Shown here one piece after another: positions 57,365-64,000 of a stretch of DNA of 64,000 bases. Numbering within the stretch: the first letter of the stretch is position 1; every line of letters begins with the position of its first letter. A program made the translations under genes and the position numbers. Under the pieces are notes generated by a model. The model saw only the letters and a program-made list of their open reading frames with translations. It was not told the DNA's origin and did not search any database. Origin of the DNA: Streptomyces glaucescens (lineage in GTDB: Bacteria; Actinomycetota; Actinomycetes; Streptomycetales; Streptomycetaceae); NCBI RefSeq assembly GCF_000761215.1, contig NZ_CP009438.1, positions 2,685,501 to 2,749,500 on the forward strand, given 5' to 3'.

Positions 57365-57532
57365 TCTGGTGTGCGACACGTAGGGTACATGCCCGGGGGC
57401 CGCTCGGCCGCCGTATTCGGGCACGCCCGCGCGTGGGCGTCGGCGCCGCGCCGGAAGGGGTGTGCGCCGAGGCGTACCGACCCGCTACGATGCCTGCAGT
57501 GCCGCGGCCGTCAGGGCGGCGGCGCGTTGTGT

Positions 57533-57603
57533 GCGGGCGTAGCTCAATGGTAGAGCCCCAGTCTTCCAAACTGGCTACGCGGGTTCGATTCCCGTCGCCC
57601 GCT
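57533..57603 (+). tRNA. tRNA-Gly (anticodon TCC)
   Basis: 71 nt without encoded CCA. Acceptor GCGGGCG pairs with CGCCCGC; D-arm AGCTCAATGGTAGAGC; anticodon stem CCAGT/ACTGG around loop CTTCCAA, anticodon TCC; T-arm CGGGTTCGATTCCCG. A TACGAT hexamer at 57486-57491 is a possible -10 box. Confidence 0.97.
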
Positions 57604-57613
57604 CTCTACGGCT

Positions 57614-57650
57614 CAGGGCCGGCCGGAGATTCCGTCTCCGGCCGGCCCTG
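57614..57650 (+). terminator. Terminator of tRNA-Gly
   Basis: A perfect 16-bp stem (CAGGGCCGGCCGGAGA with its complement) around loop TTCCG starts 10 nt after the tRNA. Confidence 0.85.
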
Positions 57651-57714
57651 ACGCGTTCCGCTCCCGTCCGCGGGCGCTCCCCCGGGAGCCGGCTGATCGA
57701 CCCCGGGGGCCGGT

Positions 57715-57909
57715 TCAGAAGCTGATCGAGTTGATCGTTTCCGCTATCGAGTTGAGGAAGCGGTTGATCGACGGCGCCATGCCGCTCGACGCGAGGAAGA
57801 AGCCGAAGAGGATCGCCACGATGGCCGGCCCCGCCTTGATCGAGCCGCCGCGCATCATCACGACGAGGATGATCGCCAACAGCAGCACCACGGACAGTGA
57901 AATGGCCAC
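57715..57909 (-). CDS. Small two-helix membrane protein (64 aa)
   Basis: GTG 57909 after GAGGGTGGGATC gives 64 aa: VAISLSVVLLLAIILVVMMR forms one helix, AGPAIVAILFGFFLASSG a second, and the tail INRFLNSIAETINSISF is polar. The short loop RGGSIKAG is positive, so it should be inside and both ends outside. I recall similar short proteins in many Streptomyces, without known function. It converges with tRNA-Gly and diverges from the acyltransferase gene. Confidence 0.72.
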   Translation of the reverse strand: MAISLSVVLLLAIILVVMMRGGSIKAGPAIVAILFGFFLASSGMAPSINRFLNSIAETINSISF

Positions 57910-58307
57910 AACAGATCCCACCCTCGGTCGGTCGGCTCTCCCGGCCGGGGCGTGCAGCCTCGCGCACCCCGCCAGAAACATCGTGCCACCAACAGGCCCA
58001 CCCTATGCGGGCCATGACGCGACGTCGGTCACGGTGGTGCGCCGCGGGCACCCCGCCGCAGGCGCCGGCACCCGTGCCCGCAAGCCTCGTACAGCAATCC
58101 GAATGACCATCCGCACAGTAATGCGAAGACATGCTCGCGACAGGAATTCGGCGCGCCGGATTCCCTGCTCACACACCATCCGCACAGCTGAATCGAATGG
58201 CCCGGAGCCGGGCCGTTCACCCGTGCGAAACGGGGTGCCCGAACGCTGAACCAGTAATGGAGTGACGGGTTTTACGGCACCCCGCGGACGACGCTAGGGT
58301 GCCTCAG
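57910..58307. other. 398-nt divergent intergenic region
   Basis: No convincing gene. It has lower GC than its surroundings and a 13-bp direct repeat ACCATCCGCACAG at 58106-58118 and 58175-58187. TAGGGT at 58295-58300 fits a -10 box for the plus-strand acyltransferase gene, with TTTACG about 18 nt upstream as a weak -35; that would place the transcript start at or next to the ATG at 58308. Confidence 0.5.
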
Positions 58308-59561
58308 ATGTTCCACGCCGCCTCGTTCCGCCGCAGGGCGCCGGTCCCCCCGGCACAGTCGCCGGCCCCGGGGGTGCCGGGTCCACGGGCACCGCGGAGT
58401 CCGCAGTCCGGAAAGCAGCGCGACGCATTCTTCGACAACGCCAAATTCCTGGCGATCGTGCTGGTGGCCGTCGGTCACGTCTGGGATCCGCTGAAGGGCG
58501 GAAGCCGCACCCTCGAAGGCGCGTACAACGTCGTGTACGCCTTTCACATGCCGGCGTTCATCGTCATCTCCGGTTACTTCTCGCGGAGTTTCGATCTGCG
58601 CCCCGGCCGGCTCAAGCGGCTGGTCACCGGTGTCGCCGTGCCGTACGTCGTCTTCGAGACCGCCTATCCGGTCTTCAAGCGGGTCGTCGGCGGGGACCCG
58701 GGCTACGACATCACCCTGCTCGACCCCTGGTACCTGACCTGGTTCCTGTGCGCGCTGTTCCTGTGGCGGCTCACCACCCCGGTCTGGCAAGCGCTCCGCC
58801 GGCCGCTCCCCGTCGCGCTCGGTGTCGCGATGGCGGCGTCGGCCAGCCCGGAGATCGGCGACGACCTGGACCTCCAGCGGGTGCTCCAGTTCCTGCCGTA
58901 CTTCGTGCTCGGCCTGTGCCTGCGGCCCGCCCACTTCCACCTGGTGCGCCGCCGTTCGGTGCGGATCGCGTCGGTTCCGGTCCTGGCCGGCGCGCTGGCC
59001 GTGGGCTGGTGGGCCGTACCGCGGATGGACACCGCCTGGTTCTACCACCGGGACGCGGCGCAGGAGCTGGGCGTGGCGTGGTGGGTGGGTCCGGTGATGG
59101 TGGCGGCGATGTTCGGCTGCTCACTGGTGCTGACCGCCTGCTTTTTCGCCTGGGTACCGCGCCGCCGCACGTGGTTCACGGCGCTGGGCGCGGGCACGCT
59201 GTACGGCTACCTGCTGCACGGGTTCGTGGTCAAGGCCGGTGTCTACCTGGGCTGGTTCGACCACGCGTGGCTGCACCGGCCGCTCGGCGGGGCCGTCGCG
59301 GCCGCGCTGGCCGCCGCCGGTGTGACGCTGCTGTGCACCGGGCCCGTGCGGCGGGTGTTCCGGTGCGTGGTGGAGCCGCGGATGGACTGGGCGTTCCGGC
59401 AGGACGGCCCCCGGGCTGCCCAGGGGGACCGGGTCGGCGGGAGCGGCGGGAGCGCCCAGAAGAGCGGGAGCAGCGGTGAGGGCGGGGACGGCGGGAGGAG
59501 CGGGACGGCCCCGGGGGAACGGCGGGACGACCGGGTCGGACGCGAGACCACCCGCGTGTGA
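58308..59561 (+). CDS. Acyltransferase family 3 membrane protein
   Basis: 417 aa from ATG 58308 (AGGG 8 nt upstream; GTG 58299 would add three residues). About ten membrane helices. The family signature is DAFFDNAKFLAIVLVAVGHVWDP near residue 40, with the catalytic-type histidine in VGHVWDP, and FHMPAFIVISGYFSRSFD. Such proteins move acetyl or other acyl groups to sugars of the envelope, similar to fucose 4-O-acetylases. N- and C-terminal ends (the last 60 residues Gly/Ser/Arg-rich) are low-complexity. No sugar-biosynthesis genes are adjacent, so the acceptor is unknown. Confidence 0.85.
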   Translation: MFHAASFRRRAPVPPAQSPAPGVPGPRAPRSPQSGKQRDAFFDNAKFLAIVLVAVGHVWDPLKGGSRTLEGAYNVVYAFHMPAFIVISGYFSRSFDLRPGRLKRLVTGVAVPYVVFETAYPVFKRVVGGDPGYDITLLDPWYLTWFLCALFLWRLTTPVWQALRRPLPVALGVAMAASASPEIGDDLDLQRVLQFLPYFVLGLCLRPAHFHLVRRRSVRIASVPVLAGALAVGWWAVPRMDTAWFYHRDAAQELGVAWWVGPVMVAAMFGCSLVLTACFFAWVPRRRTWFTALGAGTLYGYLLHGFVVKAGVYLGWFDHAWLHRPLGGAVAAALAAAGVTLLCTGPVRRVFRCVVEPRMDWAFRQDGPRAAQGDRVGGSGGSAQKSGSSGEGGDGGRSGTAPGERRDDRVGRETTRV

Positions 59562-59598
59562 GGGCCGTTGCCGGCCGTGTCCCGGCGTCCGCCGGCCG

Positions 59599-60084
59599 TC
59601 AGGCGTCGCCCGCCAGGCCGAGGAGCGCGCGCATCCGCGCGTACTTCGCGGTCAGCCGGGTCCGGGTCGGCTCGTCCAGGGCGGCGAGGCGCGCCGGGTC
59701 CGCGTTGTGGGTTAGATCGGCCTCCTTCACCAGCAGCGCGCCGGGCGTGGCGAGGATCCGGGCCGCGTACTCCTCGGGCGGCTGGCCGGCCCGTTTGGTG
59801 ACCGCCCGCACGATGGCCTTCGTACGGTCGCTCAGCGGGGCCTGGTCGAGCCACCGCTCGGGCATCGCGCCGTCCTCGACGGCGTCGTGCAGCCAGGCGG
59901 CGGCGATCTGGTCGGGGTCGCCGCCGCGGGCCCGGACGCCCTCGGCGACGGCCTGGAGGTGCTCGGCGTAGGGCCGCCCGGCCTTGTCGGTCCGGCCTTG
60001 GTGGGCGGCCCGGGCCAGGGCCTCCACCTCGGCGAGGGGCAGGGTGTGCGGGGTTTCGGTCACCCCGCGGCTGTTCTCGGTCAC
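59599..60084 (-). CDS. HD-domain phosphohydrolase, small RelA/SpoT-hydrolase-like
   Basis: 161 aa from GTG 60084; a GTG seven codons later (TETPHTLPL follows) is possible. HQGRTDKAGRPYAEHLQAVAEGV near residue 29 and WLHDAVED near 64 are the metal-binding HD signature of the RelA/SpoT and Mesh1-type hydrolase group. LVKEADLTHNADPARLAAL near 118 supplies the last aspartate. A nucleotide substrate such as (p)ppGpp is possible but not shown. It lies 12 nt after the phosphatase gene stop in the same direction, so they may be cotranscribed. Confidence 0.82.
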   Translation of the reverse strand: MTENSRGVTETPHTLPLAEVEALARAAHQGRTDKAGRPYAEHLQAVAEGVRARGGDPDQIAAAWLHDAVEDGAMPERWLDQAPLSDRTKAIVRAVTKRAGQPPEEYAARILATPGALLVKEADLTHNADPARLAALDEPTRTRLTAKYARMRALLGLAGDA

Positions 60085-60096
60085 CCCGTCAGTGTC

Positions 60097-61317
60097 TCAG
60101 CGGGCCGCCGGCTGCGCCTGCGACGACCGGGTCTGCGCGTGGATGTGGGCCTGGGCGGTCGGGCCCTCGCGGCAGATCAGCAGCAGGGCGCGGTCGTCGT
60201 TGACGTCCTTGGCGACGGCCTCGATGAGGTGCCAGGCGGCGCCGTGGAACCCGCCGGCGACGTAGCGGTCGGCCTCGCCGGTGAGCCGGTCGATGCCCTC
60301 GACGATGTCCCGGTCGGAGGTCTCCACCAGTCCGTCGGTGAACAGCATCAGCACGTCGCCGGGCCGCAGCGAGCCCTTCACCGGGTCGAACTGGGCGCCC
60401 TCGTACACGCCGAGCAGCGGGCCCTCGGCGGCCTTCTCCTCCCAGCGGCCGCTGCCCGCGCTGAGCTGGAGCCCCGGCGGGTGGCCCGCCGAGTACAGCT
60501 CGTAGTCGCCGGAGTCCAGGTCCAGGACGAGGTGGATGGAGGTCGCGAAGCCCTCGTCCCAGTCCTGGCGCAGGAGGTAGCCGTTCGCGGCCGGGAGGAA
60601 GGCGTGCGGCGGCAGCGAGCCGAGCAGGCCGCCGAAGGCGCCGGAGAGCAGCAGGGCGCGGGAGCCGGCGTCCATGCCCTTGCCGGAGACGTCGGTGAGC
60701 ACGACCTCCAGGGTGCGGCCGCCGTTGGTGCGGGCCGCGACGACGAAGTCGCCGGAGAAGGACTGGCCGCCGGCCGGGCGCAGCGCCATCTCGCGGTGCC
60801 AGCCGGCCGGCAGTTTGGGCAGCCGGCTCTGGGTGCGGATGCGTTCGCGCAGGTCGAACAGCATGGTGCCGCCGCGCCGCCAGGGCACGCCGACCCGGCT
60901 GCGGAACTGGGCGATGAGCAGCCCGAAGAAGCCGCAGGCCGCGACCACGAGCACCACGCCCGGGGTGACCCGGGAGGGGCCCTCGGTGTACGGGCCGAGC
61001 CGGACGGACTCCACGATCAGCGCGGTGGCCGCCGCCGCGTACAGGCCGAGCAGGCTCGCCGGGCGCAGCAGCAGGCCGCCGGCGACGATCGGCAGGACCA
61101 GCGCGGCAGGGGAGCACCAGACCGGGTTGGCGAGGGTGGTGAGCGCGATCAGCGGCACGGTGAGCAGGAGTCCGGCGAGGGCGACCCAGTCGGAGCCGTC
61201 GCCGCGGAAGTAGTCGACGGCGCTTCTGCGCAGGGCGACGCGGACCCGGTGCCACTGCATCTTCCACCGGGCCGGGAACCTCTCGGCCGCCGCGCGCCGA
61301 CCTCGTCCTGCTGCCAT
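60097..61317 (-). CDS. Membrane PP2C/SpoIIE-type serine phosphatase
   Basis: 406 aa. Residues 40-145 hold four or five membrane helices (VALAGLLLTVPLIALTTLA, ALVLPIVAGGLLL, GVVLVVAACGFFGLLIAQF). The SpoIIE domain covers 175-390: GGQSFSGDFVVAAR, VVLTDVSGKGMDAGSRALLLSG and VLMLFTDGLVETSDRDIVEG carry the metal-binding aspartates. Enzymes of this group dephosphorylate anti-sigma-factor antagonists and so control alternative sigma factors in Streptomyces. No sensor such as PAS or GAF is visible, and no antagonist or anti-sigma gene is beside it, so its partner is elsewhere. Confidence 0.9.
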   Translation of the reverse strand: MAAGRGRRAAAERFPARWKMQWHRVRVALRRSAVDYFRGDGSDWVALAGLLLTVPLIALTTLANPVWCSPAALVLPIVAGGLLLRPASLLGLYAAAATALIVESVRLGPYTEGPSRVTPGVVLVVAACGFFGLLIAQFRSRVGVPWRRGGTMLFDLRERIRTQSRLPKLPAGWHREMALRPAGGQSFSGDFVVAARTNGGRTLEVVLTDVSGKGMDAGSRALLLSGAFGGLLGSLPPHAFLPAANGYLLRQDWDEGFATSIHLVLDLDSGDYELYSAGHPPGLQLSAGSGRWEEKAAEGPLLGVYEGAQFDPVKGSLRPGDVLMLFTDGLVETSDRDIVEGIDRLTGEADRYVAGGFHGAAWHLIEAVAKDVNDDRALLLICREGPTAQAHIHAQTRSSQAQPAAR

Positions 61318-61479
61318 CAGTTCGGGACCCTATCCATCGGACCGGTCGCCCGGCACGGGAGGTCCCACTTGTCCCCCGTCCGAGGCTCGACTCCACAGTG
61401 AACTTCACGGAGCGCCGCCGCGTCGCCGCCTGCCGTAAATTCCGTGGCTCGCCCCGCGGTGCGCTGATAGGCATGGGCC

Positions 61480-62730
61480 ATGGCGATGGCGAGCGAGGGG
61501 CCGGACGGACTGCGCGTCCTGCGGCCGGACGACTGGGACGCGTGGTACGACACCCTGCTGCGGGCCTTCGGCGGTGTGCCGGAGGCGGCCGAGGAGCGGG
61601 AACTGTGGCGGGAGCTGACCGAGTTCGACCGTTTCCTGGGGGTCTGGGACGGCGGTTCCTGTGTGGGGACGGCCGGGGCGTTCTCGTTCCGGCTCACCGT
61701 GCCCGGCGGGGCGTCGGTGCCCGCGGCGGGCGTCACCATGGTGGGTGTGGCCGCCACGCACCGGCGGCGCGGGGTGCTGACCTCGATGATGCGCCGGCAG
61801 CTCGACGACGTCCGTTCCTGGGGCGAGCCGCTGGCGGTGCTGACCGCCTCGGAGCCGGACATCTACGGCCGGTTCGGGTACGGCGTGGCGACGTACGCGC
61901 TGGGCGCGGAGATCGACACCGGCCGGGTGCGGCTGTCGGTGCCCGCCGGGACCGATGACGTACGGCTGCGGTACGCGGCGCCCGCCGAGGTGCTCGACGC
62001 GTGCGAGGCGGTCTACGCCCGGCTGGTGCCGCGGCGGCCCGGCATGCTGGCCCGGCTCCCCGAGTGGGAGCGGGTGGGGCTGCTGGACCCGGAGAGCGAG
62101 CGGGAGGGCGCGTCGCCGTTGCAGTGCGTGGTCGCCGAGCGCGACGGCCGGATCGTGGGGTATGCGCGCTACCGGGTGAAGCTCGGCTGGGGCGAGAGCG
62201 GCCACGACGGCACGGTGCTCCTGGAGGATCTGGCGGCGCCGGATCCGGCGGTGGACGCGGCGCTGTGGCGGTTCCTGTTCGGGATCGACCTGACCTCCAC
62301 GCTGGTGGCGCGGGGGCGGCCGGTCGACGACACCTGGCAGTACCTGGTGTCGGACACCCGGCGGTGCCGGCCCCGGCTGCGGGACTCGCTGTACCTGCGG
62401 CCGGTGGAGGTGGGGGCCGCGCTGGAGGCGCGCGCGTACGCCGCGCCGGTGGACGTGGTGCTGGAGGTGGCGGACGCCTTCTGCCCGTGGAACGCGGGGC
62501 GTTGGCGGCTGAGCGGGGACACCAAGGGGGCGACCTGCGAGCGGACCACGGACGCGGCGGATCTCGCGCTGTCGGTACGGGAGCTGGGCTCGGCCTATCT
62601 CGGCGGGGTGTCCCTCGCGGCGCTGGGCGCGGCCGGGCGGGTGCGGGAACTGCGTGCGGGGGCGCTGGCGGAGGCGTCGGTGGCGTTCGGGACGGCGGGG
62701 CCCGCGCCGTGGCTGCCGCACGGGTTCTGA
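61480..62730 (+). CDS. Eis-like GNAT N-acetyltransferase
   Basis: 416 aa, the length of Eis proteins. The N-terminal GNAT domain has the acetyl-CoA loop TMVGVAATHRRRGVLTSMM near residue 87. SEPDIYGRFGYGVATYALGAEIDT follows near 128. The second GNAT-like half and the C-terminal sterol-carrier-like domain (residues about 290-416) end in PHGF with a free carboxylate, which in Eis acts as the catalytic base. Eis enzymes acetylate lysines and, in mycobacteria, aminoglycosides; the natural substrate here is unknown. Transcribed alone, convergent with the DNA glycosylase gene. Confidence 0.9.
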   Translation: MAMASEGPDGLRVLRPDDWDAWYDTLLRAFGGVPEAAEERELWRELTEFDRFLGVWDGGSCVGTAGAFSFRLTVPGGASVPAAGVTMVGVAATHRRRGVLTSMMRRQLDDVRSWGEPLAVLTASEPDIYGRFGYGVATYALGAEIDTGRVRLSVPAGTDDVRLRYAAPAEVLDACEAVYARLVPRRPGMLARLPEWERVGLLDPESEREGASPLQCVVAERDGRIVGYARYRVKLGWGESGHDGTVLLEDLAAPDPAVDAALWRFLFGIDLTSTLVARGRPVDDTWQYLVSDTRRCRPRLRDSLYLRPVEVGAALEARAYAAPVDVVLEVADAFCPWNAGRWRLSGDTKGATCERTTDAADLALSVRELGSAYLGGVSLAALGAAGRVRELRAGALAEASVAFGTAGPAPWLPHGF

Positions 62731-62744
62731 GCCGGCCGGCTCAG
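62727..62744. terminator. 18-bp palindromic terminator containing both stop codons
   Basis: CTGAGCCGGCCGGCTCAG is a perfect palindrome (7-bp stem with GGCC loop). The TGA of the plus-strand gene (62728-62730) and the TGA of the minus-strand gene (62741-62743) both lie inside it. Confidence 0.6.
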
Positions 62745-63550
62745 GTCCGCTGACAGGCGGGGCACCAGAAGAGGTTGCGGGCGGCGAGACCGGCGGTGCG
62801 GATCTCGCCGCCGCAGACGTGGCAGGGCAGATGCGCCCTGCGGTACACGTACACCTCGCCGCCGTGGTCGTCGACGCGGGGCGGGCGGCCCATCGCCTCC
62901 GGGGTGTGTTCGGGGCGCACGGTGTCGATGCGGTTCAGGCGTACGCCTTCGCGCATCAGCCCGACGAGGTCGTTCCAGAGGGCGGTCCACTCGGCGGGCG
63001 TGATGTCCCGGCCCGCGCGGTAGGGGTCGATGCCGTGCCGGAAGAGGACTTCGGCGCGGTAGACGTTGCCGACGCCGGCGACGACCTTCTGGTCCATCAG
63101 CAGGGCGGCGATGCTGGTGCGGCTGCGGGAGATCCGCCGGTAGGCGAGCGACGGGTCGGCGTCCTCGCGCAGCGGGTCGGGGCCGAGCCGGTCGTGGACG
63201 GCCCGCTTCTCGGCGGTGGTGATCAGCGCGCAGGTGGTGGGGCCGCGCAGGTCGACGTAGGCGGTGTCGTTCGCGAGGCGCAGCCGGACGGTGTCGGCGG
63301 GCGGGGGCGCCGGTGCGTCGCCGAAGGCGACCTTGCCGAACAGGCCGAGGTGGATGTGGACCCAGTCGGCGTCGCGGAAGCGCAGGAAGAGGTGCTTGCC
63401 GTGGGCCTCGGTGGCGGTGAGGACGGCGCCGTCGAGCAGGTCGGCGGCGTCGGAGAACTTGCCCTGGGGGCTGGTGACCCGGGGGGCCGTGCCGGAGAAG
63501 CGGGCGGCGTAGTCGTGCGCCAGCCGGTGGATCGTGTGCCCCTCTGGCAC
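62741..63550 (-). CDS. Fpg/Nei family DNA glycosylase (Nei2-like)
   Basis: 269 aa. It removes oxidised bases and cuts the abasic site. Pro2 and Glu3 of MPEGHTIHRLAHDY are the catalytic residues, Lys52 in AHGKHLFLRF stabilises the DNA, and the helix-two-turn-helix is LLMDQKVVAGVGNVYRAEVLF near 160. The C-terminal zinc finger has cysteines in LPCHVCGGEIRT and WCPACQRT. MPEGHTIHR instead of MPEGDT fits the actinobacterial Nei2 group. The rpiB gene lies upstream on the same strand. Confidence 0.95.
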   Translation of the reverse strand: MPEGHTIHRLAHDYAARFSGTAPRVTSPQGKFSDAADLLDGAVLTATEAHGKHLFLRFRDADWVHIHLGLFGKVAFGDAPAPPPADTVRLRLANDTAYVDLRGPTTCALITTAEKRAVHDRLGPDPLREDADPSLAYRRISRSRTSIAALLMDQKVVAGVGNVYRAEVLFRHGIDPYRAGRDITPAEWTALWNDLVGLMREGVRLNRIDTVRPEHTPEAMGRPPRVDDHGGEVYVYRRAHLPCHVCGGEIRTAGLAARNLFWCPACQRT

Positions 63551-63615
63551 GGTTCCTGCGTCCTTCCAGCCCCGGGAGGGGCTCCGTTCGTCTGTCCGCC
63601 CCCGGGGCGGGGGCC

Positions 63616-64000
<385 letters not shown>

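Overview
The window is a high-GC actinobacterial chromosome segment, almost certainly Streptomyces. The evidence is a GC content near 72%, frequent GTG starts, and a gene order that follows the conserved Streptomyces core around leuS, obg, rne, the mre cluster and clpP1-clpP2. Names come from recognisable protein motifs and remembered synteny; no search was run. Nearly all long genes are on the minus strand and are housekeeping. I see no biosynthetic cluster, prophage, CRISPR array or rRNA operon.

Layout from left to right. Positions 54-413 hold an IS5-type transposase N-terminal fragment, the only mobile DNA. At 0.5-7.3 kb lie an arylamine N-acetyltransferase, comEC, comEA, a DegV lipid-binding protein and a membrane coiled-coil protein. 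At 7.5-10.5 kb is leuS with a ribosome-type attenuator whose leader peptide has three consecutive Leu codons. At 10.7-13.6 kb a plus-strand pair encodes a four-histidine membrane cytochrome and a NuoF-ferredoxin fusion. At 13.7-15.8 kb two identical tRNA-Ala genes flank a GT87 glycosyltransferase and two tiny zinc-binding proteins. At 15.9-26.4 kb lie a histidine phosphatase, rsfS, an LCP-like protein, nadD, small membrane proteins, an M48 protease, two related anchored proteins, proA and proB. At 26.7-37.8 kb lie obg, rpmA, rplU, RNase E/G (RNase ES type), a DUF2344 protein, a repeat-built membrane protein and a radical SAM protein.

At 37.9-46 kb lie a CYTH/CHAD protein and the elongation/spore-wall cluster rodA(sfr)-mrdA-mreD-mreC-mreB. 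At 46.2-51.4 kb lie ndk, a DUF4233 protein, folC and valS. At 51.5-57.6 kb lie an anchored secreted protein, clpX, clpP2, clpP1 (with a ClgR-type box), tig, tRNA-Pro and tRNA-Gly. At 57.7-64 kb lie a 64-aa membrane protein, an acyltransferase, an HD hydrolase, a SpoIIE-type phosphatase, an Eis-like acetyltransferase, a Nei-type glycosylase and the start-truncated rpiB.

How the genes work together. The mre/rodA/mrdA group builds lateral and spore wall. obg, L21, L27, RNase E/G, RsfS and the tRNA synthetases serve translation and RNA turnover. clpP1P2, clpX and trigger factor serve protein quality control. proA and proB make proline. The least-described parts are the cytochrome/NuoF-ferredoxin pair, the radical SAM/DUF2344/repeat-protein group beside RNase E/G, the leuS leader, and several small or repeat-rich proteins.
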